A DNA stretch of 64,000 nt, taken from an uncultured Clostridium sp. GTDB lineage: Bacteria > Bacillota > Clostridia > Oscillospirales > Acutalibacteraceae. The translations under genes were made by a program, and so were the position numbers. Below the pieces are notes generated by a model, which did no database searches, had not been told where the DNA came from, and saw only the letters and a list, made by a program, of their open reading frames with translations. Shown here in pieces: positions 51,962-60,571 of this stretch; the stretch's first letter is position 1; each line of letters starts with the position of its first letter. The stretch is taken from the NCBI GenBank assembly GCA_958422185.1, contig CATZNW010000007.1:1-64000 (forward strand), in the 5' to 3' direction.

Positions 51962-53404
51962 CTATCCGTTGTTTTCCCAATCAAACTCTGCTCTTAACTC
52001 AAGAACTCTGGTATGTATTTCTTCCTTTCGTTTGCCGGTCAGCTTATAGAAGAAGAACGGAACACCGGCAAGGAACATCATGATACCGTGGAACACAGTG
52101 TAGAAGAAGAGCAGGAGTATCCTGGTTTGAAGCGACTGTTCCGGATCCGGAACAAGATCTGTAGGCTGAATATAGCCTATAATGGAATGATCACCATAAA
52201 GGATCAGCGGAGCGAGCGCCTGAGCAATCGTGCCGCTTATCATGGTAAAGATACCGATCACGAACGGCAAAGTAGCGTCAAGCCTTTTACCGCCGGTCTT
52301 CACCTCAATATCTTCAAGCACATCGGCCTGGAACATAGACGGCAGCAGATTTGAAGCGCCGAACTGAAGCCCGATCAGGAACAGGAACACGATGAATATG
52401 ACCTGAAGCACGGGGCTTGCATTGTTGAAATAAATATAGCCGACTGCAAAGGCAATGCCGTTTATAATTACGGAATAGATACCGCTTGCAATATAGAGCA
52501 CCTTGGAATTGAACTTTTTGAGCAGGAAATTTATAACGAGCATGCCTACTGCCGTGCCGATGCCCGTAGGCAGGCCGAACCAAAGATACTGGTCTGTGCC
52601 GCCGAGCAGCGCCGCGGCAAGGAAAACGCCCATATATGTAGCGATCTGCCTGAAGTTTTTAAGAAACTCGGAAACGATGATAACCCACGCATACTTATTC
52701 ACGAGCACGTCTTTGATTCCTATGAGCGGATTTTTCTTTTCAGAGCTGTATGCAACGCGCTCTTTTATGGTCTTTGTACCTACGAGCATAAGGATCGTGC
52801 CGACAATGGCGCAAAGCGCGGCGGATACGATATACTGCGTGCCTTCATCATCAAAAATAAGAGCTACAACAAGTATGATAACAAGAGGCGCAGAGTTGCC
52901 GACGGCGGAGAAAATGCTTCTGAACGAGATAACAGTATCCCTTTCTTTAAGATTCGGCGTCATTACAAACGCGACCTTGTTTATGGAATCTCCGAAATTG
53001 GTTGCGACCGCCCATAAAACCGCGATAGTGGTTACATAGACAAGAAGAAGATTGCCCGTAAGCGCGGGAGGAGCCCAGAAACTGAGCACGAGCAGAACGC
53101 CGCACGGAATTGCAACCGCAAGAGCAAGCGGGCGGAATTTTCCCATTTTACCGGGTCTTCTGCCGTCTATATACATAGTTATAAAGAAATTAAGAACAAA
53201 CGGGATGATATTAACGAGCGTGTTGAAGAGCGAGACCTGATTCTGATCCAGCCTAAGCACGTTGACAAGATAAGCGCTTCTGTATGAGCCTATCATGCCC
53301 GTCATATTCGTATAGAAGAATACTGCAAACAAATACAGTATAAATTCTTTCATTTTGATATATTTCTGTTCCTGCGCCTGTGCGGGCGCAACAGTATTAC
53401 CCAT
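51962..53404 (-). CDS. MFS transporter, GPH-like sugar symporter
   Basis: 480 residues, twelve hydrophobic segments. FFITMYIDGRRPGKMGKFRP is the GPH loop 2-3; VLEDIEVKTGGKRLDATLPF is the matching loop in the second half. The cargo is probably a glycoside or related solute. It lies 19 bp after the metallophosphoesterase gene and is probably co-transcribed with it. Confidence 0.85.
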   Translation of the reverse strand: MGNTVAPAQAQEQKYIKMKEFILYLFAVFFYTNMTGMIGSYRSAYLVNVLRLDQNQVSLFNTLVNIIPFVLNFFITMYIDGRRPGKMGKFRPLALAVAIPCGVLLVLSFWAPPALTGNLLLVYVTTIAVLWAVATNFGDSINKVAFVMTPNLKERDTVISFRSIFSAVGNSAPLVIILVVALIFDDEGTQYIVSAALCAIVGTILMLVGTKTIKERVAYSSEKKNPLIGIKDVLVNKYAWVIIVSEFLKNFRQIATYMGVFLAAALLGGTDQYLWFGLPTGIGTAVGMLVINFLLKKFNSKVLYIASGIYSVIINGIAFAVGYIYFNNASPVLQVIFIVFLFLIGLQFGASNLLPSMFQADVLEDIEVKTGGKRLDATLPFVIGIFTMISGTIAQALAPLILYGDHSIIGYIQPTDLVPDPEQSLQTRILLLFFYTVFHGIMMFLAGVPFFFYKLTGKRKEEIHTRVLELRAEFDWENNG

Positions 53405-53423
53405 AAAAATTACCCCTTACTAT

Positions 53424-54782
53424 TTATTGCTTGATTACCGCTTCGTAATCCATCTGCCTGTCATCCCCGATCATCGAGAGCACAAAACCTTTGATATCGG
53501 ATAGCAAAGGCTGTTTTTCACCGAGCTTATTCTGAACGATCTTCAGTACAGGCGACAGCCTGTCAAGCAGCTTTGAAACGGCGTCATACATAGGCGTACC
53601 TTTAACATAAGGCTCGTTGCCAACAAAAATATTGCGAACCAGCTCCACAGCCGTATCTTTAAGCAGCCTGTGCCTGATCGATTCGTCAACCTTAAAACAA
53701 AGGAGCCTGCCTATTCCTCCCAGAGTGAGCTTTTGAAGGATCTTTCCGGCGACCGTCACAGGAATTTTCAGTTTTTTATTTTTTTCAGGGCCGCCGAAGA
53801 GCCTTGTAAAAAATGCAAAATCGTCAGCCATTGCATTCACGATATCCAGTATCATACGGTCAAACCGCCACTGAAAATACTCGGCAGCCGTCCTTCCGCC
53901 CTTATCCCAGTTAAAGTCTTGGATGGTATATGACTTTACCGAGATCTTTTCACCATCCATAACGATACGGCGATATGCGCACGGACAGCCTACAAAGCAA
54001 CCCGTCTGAATATCCGTTATCATATTCCCGTTTCGAGTTGTATACTGGGTAAGCGCCTGCGCATGCATATGCCCGGTAAAAATAAGATTCATACCGGCAT
54101 CCGCAAACTCATTTGCGCGCTTTTCCCAATCCGTAAGTTTGGCATCACCTATGAAATGCATGACAGGCGAAAACGGCAGCAGCGGATAGTGGGTCATTGC
54201 AAATATGTAATCGCCCGCGTCATGGGCTTTTTTTATTTCATCCAGCGCCCACTTCATCTGATCATCCCAAAGGCCCTTGAAATCCTTGCAGTCTCCGTCG
54301 CAGTTCAGTGCGAGCAGCCTGTAACCCGGCTGAAGCTGAACAACATATGACATGGATTTTCTGTGTTCTGACAGAGCCTCGTCGAACCCGAAATCCTTAT
54401 AAAAATCCCACAGATCTTCTCTTTTCATGCCTTCTACAGGGATCTCCTCTTCACCGTCAAACTCAACGGGATTCTCGGCATAGTCATGGCGGGCGGTAAT
54501 AAGATATATTCTTTTCCCCTGTTCCTTCAGCTTATACAGTCTTTCCCTGAAGCCCACATGACTTTTATATTCGCCCCTGTAAACAAGATCTCCGGGGATA
54601 AGAATAATGTCCGTATCTTTGTCGGCAGCTATCTGAGCAAAGCCGGCATCGATCACCGCGCCCGTTTCGGCAACGCATTTCTGGTCCGTGCGGCTCCTTC
54701 GCTCATAAGCCGGCCCGCTTGCCTTGAAAGAAGTGTCATAATAATGCGTGTCTGTAACAAGATAAAATGAAAGCTCTTTCAA
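53424..54782 (-). CDS. Calcineurin-like metallophosphoesterase
   Basis: About 452 residues, no signal peptide. Dimetal motifs: SFYLVTDTHYYDT (D-x-H), IILIPGDLVYRGEY (GD), ITARHDYAEN (where most relatives have GNH[DE]), MTHYPLLPF (H) and LIFTGHMHAQAL (GHxH). The GN to AR change may affect metal or substrate binding. The C-terminal ~150 residues are helical with no known domain. Start is a TTG at 54782; the in-frame GTG lies in the ribosome binding site GAAGGTG. Confidence 0.85.
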   Translation of the reverse strand: MKELSFYLVTDTHYYDTSFKASGPAYERRSRTDQKCVAETGAVIDAGFAQIAADKDTDIILIPGDLVYRGEYKSHVGFRERLYKLKEQGKRIYLITARHDYAENPVEFDGEEEIPVEGMKREDLWDFYKDFGFDEALSEHRKSMSYVVQLQPGYRLLALNCDGDCKDFKGLWDDQMKWALDEIKKAHDAGDYIFAMTHYPLLPFSPVMHFIGDAKLTDWEKRANEFADAGMNLIFTGHMHAQALTQYTTRNGNMITDIQTGCFVGCPCAYRRIVMDGEKISVKSYTIQDFNWDKGGRTAAEYFQWRFDRMILDIVNAMADDFAFFTRLFGGPEKNKKLKIPVTVAGKILQKLTLGGIGRLLCFKVDESIRHRLLKDTAVELVRNIFVGNEPYVKGTPMYDAVSKLLDRLSPVLKIVQNKLGEKQPLLSDIKGFVLSMIGDDRQMDYEAVIKQ

Positions 54783-54818
54783 TCGATTCACCTTCTTTCG
54801 GTCAAAATTATAAAAGCG

Positions 54819-54846
54819 CAGTAAAATTCAAAAAGGAATTTTACTG
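54819..54846 (-). terminator. Terminator after the AraC-type regulator
   Basis: 11-bp stem CAGTAAAATTC / GAATTTTACTG, loop of 6; minus-strand tail CGCTTTTATAATTTT. It separates the regulator gene from the phosphoesterase operon. Confidence 0.65.
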
Positions 54847-54961
54847 CCTGTTATCTGCAATTATACAATTTTAATAATCCGGCGCAGAATAACTTCTATA
54901 ATAAAATATCACAAAATCACTAATTTTTCTTGCGAAATAATCACAAAAAGAATATAAATTA

Positions 54962-55786
54962 TCACATTTTTGCATTCTGCCTGAAACTGCGGGGCGAGTA
55001 ACCTGTGATTTTTTTGAAACAAATAGAAAAATACTGGGAATTTGTATATGAAAGAGCGGATGCGATCTCGGATATCATCATATTTGTATTCAGCAAAAAA
55101 TCTTTTGCAAGATTTATCTTTGCATCGATATAATACTGATACGGCGTTTTCCCGTATTTTTCAGAGAAGATATTGATAATGTGGTTTTTTGAATAATTCA
55201 TATACATACACAGAGCGTCCAGATTGAATTCGTCATAGAGATGATTATCAATATTTCTTTTGATCTTATCCGCAAGATCAAGCTGATCTACCGTTCTTCG
55301 CTCATGCAGTGCGGAAAAAATCTTAAACAACTCTACCCCCAGCAGCTGTTCCGCGTCCGACAGGCTTTCCGTGTTAAAAGCGATATCAAACATTCTGCTA
55401 AAATTTTTTTCAAGAAAACAGCCTTTAAAAAGATATGTGTTTTCCGGCAGATAGTTTTCTATAAGAGCATCCGCCATTTTGCCGTAAAACGATATAAAAT
55501 ATTTGTGCCAGCCGTTTTGGCTCTGGGAATAATAATGATGTCTGCTGCCATTGGGCAAAAAGAAAACATCGCCTTTTTCCGGATAAAGGACCTGACCGTT
55601 TATTTCAAGCGTTCCATGGCCGTCAACAATATATTCCAGAGAAGTCAGATCGCTGTTTTCTCTTCTGATATCAAATTTTTCATCACAGAGAGTTTCTCCC
55701 ACAAAATTTACGGAAAGCGGTTTTTCTTCTGCATGATCGGCTGAGGGAATAGATATCTTTTTCAGATTTTCAAACAAACGGCTCAC
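54962..55786 (-). CDS. AraC-family transcriptional regulator
   Basis: 274 residues. The N-terminal cupin (LEYIVDGHGTLEINGQVLYP, GDVFFLPNGSRHHYYSQ) senses a ligand, likely a sugar. The C-terminal double helix-turn-helix follows: FNLDALCMYMNYSKNHIINI, then ISEIASALSYTNSQYFSICF and KKITGYSPRSFR. It likely controls the sugar symporter/phosphoesterase genes just downstream or the GH36 unit; the target is inferred from position only. GTG start. Confidence 0.93.
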   Translation of the reverse strand: MSRLFENLKKISIPSADHAEEKPLSVNFVGETLCDEKFDIRRENSDLTSLEYIVDGHGTLEINGQVLYPEKGDVFFLPNGSRHHYYSQSQNGWHKYFISFYGKMADALIENYLPENTYLFKGCFLEKNFSRMFDIAFNTESLSDAEQLLGVELFKIFSALHERRTVDQLDLADKIKRNIDNHLYDEFNLDALCMYMNYSKNHIINIFSEKYGKTPYQYYIDAKINLAKDFLLNTNMMISEIASALSYTNSQYFSICFKKITGYSPRSFRQNAKM

Positions 55787-55838
55787 CTGCCTTTTCGTGT
55801 GTTATGATGAACAAGAATATTCTTATTTAATTATAACA

Positions 55839-55868
55839 AAAATGGGACCTCATGTGAAGTCCCATTTT
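55839..55868 (-). terminator. Intrinsic terminator of nifJ
   Basis: 10-bp stem AAAATGGGAC / GTCCCATTTT; minus-strand tail TTTTTGTT. It lies downstream of nifJ, before the AraC gene. Confidence 0.8.
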
Positions 55869-55923
55869 GTTATTTTGTATAAACCCAAAGGTTATATTAC
55901 ACGGATCCGCTCAGATACAGCTG

Positions 55924-58900
55924 TCAGTCCTTTTTTGGAGCATAATACTCAACCGTTCTGAGAAGATCATTATACTTGGCAACCGCGTTTTCAGCTGCAA
56001 TATTGAACAGTTTATCCGCCTTTTCGGGGAAGCTTCTTCTAAGTGAAGAATAACGCGTTTCACCGTTAATGAACTCAATATAGTCCGCAGTAGGAGCCTT
56101 TGAATCCAGACTGAACGGATTTTTACCCTCGTCAGCAAGAGAAGGATTGAATCGGAACAGATTCCAGTAGCCTGCGGCAACAGCCTTTTTCTGCTCAGCC
56201 TGATTGAACGGCATCTTGATGCCATGGTTGATGCACGGAGCGTAGGCTATAATGAGTGAAGGCCCGTTATATGCCTCAGCCTCTTTAAACGCTTTAAGAC
56301 ACTGGTTGTAATCCGCTCCCATAGCTACCTGGGCTACATAGATATAGCCGTAAGACATTGCGATCTTGGCAAGATCTTTTTTCTTTGTGATCTTGCCGGA
56401 AGCCGCGAACTGAGCAACTGCGCCGGTAGGTGTAGCCTTTGAAGCCTGGCCGCCGGTGTTGGAGTAAACTTCAGTATCAAATACAAGAACGTTTACATCC
56501 TGATTCTGGGCAAGAACATGATCCAGACCGCCGAAACCGATATCGTAGGCCCAGCCGTCACCACCAAAGATCCACTGACTCTTCTTAGCAGCATAGCTCT
56601 TATCTTTAAGGAAATCCTCTGCCGCCTCTTTTTCGGCGCCCTCAAACGAAGTGTTTTCAAGAGCCTCTATAAGAGCCTTTGCAGGGGCGTCGTTTCCGCG
56701 GGTCGAATTGAATGTATCAAGGTAAGCCTGAACCTTATCTCCTACGCTTGAATCTTTAAGGGCAAGAGCATCCTTGGCAAGTCTTTCACGGATCTGCGTC
56801 TGGGCAAGGAACATGCCGAGACCAAATTCAGCGTTATCCTCAAACAGGGAATTTGACCAGGCGGGGCCGTTGCCCTTCTTATCTACCGTATACGGAGTGG
56901 AAGGCGCCGAACCGCCCCAGATTGAGGAACAGCCCGTTGCGTTTGCAATATACATCTTATCGCCGTAAAGCTGAGTAGCAAGTTTGGCGTAAGGAGTTTC
57001 ACCGCAGCCCGCGCATGCACCCGAGAACTCGAGATAAGGCTTGAGATACTGGGTTGAAACAATCGTTTTATCAGAAGCAACCTCAGGCTTCGGATCCATG
57101 TCACAGAGCGCGTCGAATACCGGCTGACTGTCCATCTGAGAAGCGATAGGCTTCATTGTAAGGGACTTTGTCGGGCAGACATTTGCGCATGACGCACAGC
57201 CCGTGCAGTCCAGAGTAGAAATGATGATCGCATATTTAAGTCCTGAATCCTTAGGAACTTTAAGATCCACAGCCTTTGTATTCTCAGGAGCGGCTGCAAG
57301 CTCATCCGCAGTAAGAGCAACGGGACGGATAACAGCGTGAGGGCAAACCATGGCACATCTGTTACACTGCGCGCATGAAGTGGGCTCCCATTCCGGAACA
57401 TCTACCGCAATGCCGCGCTTTTCAAATGCAGAAGAGCCCTGCGGATATACGCCGTCAGCCATATCAACAAACTTGGAAACGGGGATCTTGTCACCCTTCT
57501 GATGATCAACAGGATCAAGAATATCCTTAACGAATTTCTTCATCTCGGGACGGTCTGTCTTGACCTCCAGCTCTTTTTCATCATCGGCTGCTGTTTTCCA
57601 GCTTTCGGGAACATCTACCTTGACAAGTTCCTTTGAGCCTCTGTCTATACCCTGGTGGTTAGCAGCAACGACAGCGTCTCCCTTTTTGGAGAACTTGGCT
57701 GTTGCCTTTGCTTTCATAAGTTCGATAGCCTTATCAACAGGAAGGATGCCGGAAATCGTAAAGAACGCGGACTGGAGGATCGTTGAAGCTCTGCCTGCAA
57801 GCCCTACTTCCTCTGCGATCTTGATACCGTTGATGATATAGAAATTGATATCATTGTTAGCAATATATCTCTTCATGGAGGCAGGAAGCTGCTTATCAAG
57901 CTCTTCCGGAGTCCAAATGCAGTTAAGAAGGAATGTGCCGCCCGGAACAAGATCCTGAACCATATCATACTTCGTTACATATGACGGACAGTGGCAGGCA
58001 ACGAAATTCGCCTTATTGATAAGATAGGTGGAAGTGATCGGATTATCGCCGAAACGAAGGTGAGATACCGTAATGCCGCCCGATTTCTTTGAATCATAGA
58101 AGAAATAGCCCTGCGCGTATTTATCTGTATTGTCGCCGATGATCTTGATAGAGTCTTTATTGGCTCCGACAGTACCGTCTGAACCAAGGCCCCAGAACTT
58201 ACAGCTTGTTGTGCCGGCAGGAGTTGTATCAACATTCTCGCCAATCTCAAGCGAAAGATTTGTAACATCATCAGTAATACCTACGGTGAATACTTCTTTA
58301 GGCTCGTCCGCCTTCATATTATTGTAGATAGCAATGATATGAGCGGGAACGGTATCCTTAGAGCCGAGGCCGTAACGCCCGTGATAGATTGGCGTGGTCT
58401 CAAACTGAGAGCCCTTGAACGCCGCAACAACGTCAAGATAAAGAGGTTCGCCTATAGAGCCGGGCTCTTTGGTCCTGTCAAGAACAGAGATCTTCTTTAC
58501 TGTTGACGGAATAACGTCAAGCAGATATTTCGGGGAAAACGGTCTGTAAAGATGTACCTTTACAAGGCCGGTTTTAGCTCCGTTTGCATTGAGATAATCA
58601 ACAGTTTCGGCAATGGTATCGCAGACCGAACCCATAGCGATAATGATATTTTCAGCGTCGGGAGCACCGTAATAATTGAAAGGCTTATAATCCGTGCCGA
58701 TCTTTTCGTTTACCATGTTCATATACATAACAGTGGTCTCAACGGCATCGTTATAATACTTATTGCATGCCTCTCTGTGCTGGAAGAAGATATCTGAGTT
58801 TTCCGCAGAACCGCGAAGCGTAGGATGCTCAGGATTAAGCGCGTGCTCTCTGAAACGCTTAACGTCGTCCATATCCACCATATCTTTAAGATCGTTATAA

Positions 58901-59463
58901 TCCCATACCTCAATTTTCTGGATCTCGTGTGAAGTACGGAAGCCGTCAAAGAAATGAAGGAACGGAACGGAACTCTTGAGAGTAGAAAGGTGAGCCACCG
59001 CGCCGAGATCCATAACTTCCTGCGGATTGTTTGAGCAGAGCATTGCATAACCGGTCTGGCGGCACGCATAAATATCCGAATGATCGCCGAAAATATTGAG
59101 GGCGTGAGAAGATACGCAGCGCGCCGATACATGGATTACCGAAGAGAGAAGCTCACCGGCGATCTTATACATATTGGGGATCATGAGAAGCAGACCCTGC
59201 GACGCTGTATAAGTTGTTGTAAGAGCGCCGGCAGAAAGAGAGCCGTGTACGGCGCCGGCAGCGCCGCCTTCGGATTCCATTTCCTGAACTCTTACGCTCT
59301 GGCCGAAAATATTTTTGGCGTTCTGAGATGAAAGAACGTCTGTTACCTCCGCCATAACAGACGAAGGCGTGATGGGATAAATAGCTGCCACTTCAGTAAA
59401 CGCATAGGAAACGTGAGCAGCGGCGTTATTACCGTCCATCGTTTTCTTTTTTCTTTTTAGCAT
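55924..59463 (-). CDS. nifJ: Pyruvate:ferredoxin (flavodoxin) oxidoreductase
   Basis: Oxidises pyruvate to acetyl-CoA and CO2, reducing ferredoxin: the central anaerobic step. 1179 residues, single-chain form. Order: N-terminal pyrimidine-binding domain (YAFTEVAAIYPITPSSVMAE), transketolase-C-like domain, gamma domain (KKSGGITVSHLRFGDNPI), two [4Fe-4S] clusters (CAQCNRCAMVCPHAV; CTGCASCANVCPTKS). Then the ThDP domain follows, with CAGCGETPYAKL and GDGWAYDIGFGGLDHVL. AGGAGG upstream of ATG. Confidence 0.98.
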   Translation of the reverse strand: MLKRKKKTMDGNNAAAHVSYAFTEVAAIYPITPSSVMAEVTDVLSSQNAKNIFGQSVRVQEMESEGGAAGAVHGSLSAGALTTTYTASQGLLLMIPNMYKIAGELLSSVIHVSARCVSSHALNIFGDHSDIYACRQTGYAMLCSNNPQEVMDLGAVAHLSTLKSSVPFLHFFDGFRTSHEIQKIEVWDYNDLKDMVDMDDVKRFREHALNPEHPTLRGSAENSDIFFQHREACNKYYNDAVETTVMYMNMVNEKIGTDYKPFNYYGAPDAENIIIAMGSVCDTIAETVDYLNANGAKTGLVKVHLYRPFSPKYLLDVIPSTVKKISVLDRTKEPGSIGEPLYLDVVAAFKGSQFETTPIYHGRYGLGSKDTVPAHIIAIYNNMKADEPKEVFTVGITDDVTNLSLEIGENVDTTPAGTTSCKFWGLGSDGTVGANKDSIKIIGDNTDKYAQGYFFYDSKKSGGITVSHLRFGDNPITSTYLINKANFVACHCPSYVTKYDMVQDLVPGGTFLLNCIWTPEELDKQLPASMKRYIANNDINFYIINGIKIAEEVGLAGRASTILQSAFFTISGILPVDKAIELMKAKATAKFSKKGDAVVAANHQGIDRGSKELVKVDVPESWKTAADDEKELEVKTDRPEMKKFVKDILDPVDHQKGDKIPVSKFVDMADGVYPQGSSAFEKRGIAVDVPEWEPTSCAQCNRCAMVCPHAVIRPVALTADELAAAPENTKAVDLKVPKDSGLKYAIIISTLDCTGCASCANVCPTKSLTMKPIASQMDSQPVFDALCDMDPKPEVASDKTIVSTQYLKPYLEFSGACAGCGETPYAKLATQLYGDKMYIANATGCSSIWGGSAPSTPYTVDKKGNGPAWSNSLFEDNAEFGLGMFLAQTQIRERLAKDALALKDSSVGDKVQAYLDTFNSTRGNDAPAKALIEALENTSFEGAEKEAAEDFLKDKSYAAKKSQWIFGGDGWAYDIGFGGLDHVLAQNQDVNVLVFDTEVYSNTGGQASKATPTGAVAQFAASGKITKKKDLAKIAMSYGYIYVAQVAMGADYNQCLKAFKEAEAYNGPSLIIAYAPCINHGIKMPFNQAEQKKAVAAGYWNLFRFNPSLADEGKNPFSLDSKAPTADYIEFINGETRYSSLRRSFPEKADKLFNIAAENAVAKYNDLLRTVEYYAPKKD

Positions 59464-59580
59464 AGTAAAATACTACCTCCTGACAGAACTTCAATGTTCA
59501 TAATTTACAGATTCAGACAAACGGGGAACGCACCCGAAAAACAGTGTGCAAAAAAGCCTAAAATACTCTCCCCCACACGC

Positions 59581-59645
59581 AAAAGGGCGCACTTCGCCCT
59601 TTTCCAGTCCGCACCTATTTTAACACAACAATAAGGATAATTCAA
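59581..59645 (-). promoter_or_regulatory. nifJ promoter and leader hairpin
   Basis: Promoter TTGAAT, 17 bp, TAAAAT (59617-59645, minus strand). The leader then has a strong hairpin AAAAGGGCG / CGCCCTTTT (59581-59603) and runs about 145 nt to the start codon without a reading frame. The 353-bp gap to 59817 also holds the upstream gene's terminator; nothing else is seen. Confidence 0.55.
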
Positions 59646-59740
59646 TAAACATTTTTAATATTTAAAAATATTTTATATTGGTTTTGCTTGTATAAATCGC
59701 ATAAAATCTTACGCTTGACGTTTTCCGGAGCTGAAACGCA

Positions 59741-59790
59741 AAAAAGTCCGGGAAAGAGCGGCTGATTTTCAGACGCGTTCCTTCCCGGCG
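59741..59790 (-). terminator. Terminator of the epimerase-nadE-surface protein operon
   Basis: CCGGGAA / TTCCCGG with inner CTGA / TCAG hairpin; minus-strand tail ACTTTTTTG. Confidence 0.8.
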
Positions 59791-59816
59791 CAGTTTGTTT
59801 AATATGAAAATTAAAT

Positions 59817-60548
59817 TTAGAAATCCTCTCCGATATTTTCCTCGGAACCGTCAAGCGGCAATGCAAATCTTATCTCAGTACCGTTTTCAGACGATATCTG
59901 CGTAGCACTTGTACCGTAATTCTGGAGTCTTGCCTCAACGGTTACAACACCCTCGTAACTTTCGTCCGTAAGGCAACGATAAGTCTGTCCGTTAAGCGCG
60001 CATTCTATACCTTCAGGCGTTTCAAGATTGCCGTTTACATAAATATAAAGCCTGTCTGCAACATTACCGTCATTAGGAAGAGTGATATAGATCTCCATCT
60101 GCCTTGCAACCGGTTCGCTGCCGGAATTACCGGAACCGCCGTTGTTATCAGAATTTCCGGAGTCGCCGGAATTCCCGGAATCACCTGATCCGTCTGATGA
60201 ACCCGAACCACCGCTTTGGCTATCAGATGATGAACCGCTGCCTGAGCCGGAGCTTTGCCCGCCGGAGGAACCGGAGGCATTCCCTGATGTTGTGTCTTCT
60301 GCGGAATCTGCCGGTGCACTTTCCACAAACACGCCGTTTTCAATACCGGGGGTAAGCTCAGAAGCTGTTTCGGTATTTACGGGAGTATCGGTGTACTTTT
60401 CCTCTCCGCCGCCGAAACTGAGAGCGCAGACAACAGCTATTGCTGCACAGATTACAACGGCTATAACAACGCCTGCAATGATCTTTTTCTTTTTTGAACC
60501 GCCGTTTGTGTTATTGCTTTCGGCGATCTCTTTATATTCATCAGCCAT
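59817..60548 (-). CDS. Ser/Gly-rich membrane-anchored surface protein
   Basis: 243 residues: a short cytoplasmic lead with a KKKK patch, one membrane helix (IIAGVVIAVVICAAIAVVC), an extended linker of about 60 residues almost only Ser, Gly, Asp and Asn (repeats like GDSGNSGDSGNS). Then a C-terminal beta-rich domain of about 90 residues from QMEIYITLPNDGNVADRLYI. No LPxTG motif. Resembles anchored surface proteins with a flexible stalk; function unknown. It follows nadE by 23 bp; good GAGG site. Confidence 0.8.
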   Translation of the reverse strand: MADEYKEIAESNNTNGGSKKKKIIAGVVIAVVICAAIAVVCALSFGGGEEKYTDTPVNTETASELTPGIENGVFVESAPADSAEDTTSGNASGSSGGQSSGSGSGSSSDSQSGGSGSSDGSGDSGNSGDSGNSDNNGGSGNSGSEPVARQMEIYITLPNDGNVADRLYIYVNGNLETPEGIECALNGQTYRCLTDESYEGVVTVEARLQNYGTSATQISSENGTEIRFALPLDGSEENIGEDF

Positions 60549-60571
60549 ATTAATACCTCATTTCTGAAATT

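Noticed and set aside
60100..60360. CRISPR-like or tandem DNA repeat
   Set aside because: The repetitive DNA is just the coding sequence of the Ser/Gly/Asp/Asn linker; units are irregular and lack spacers.
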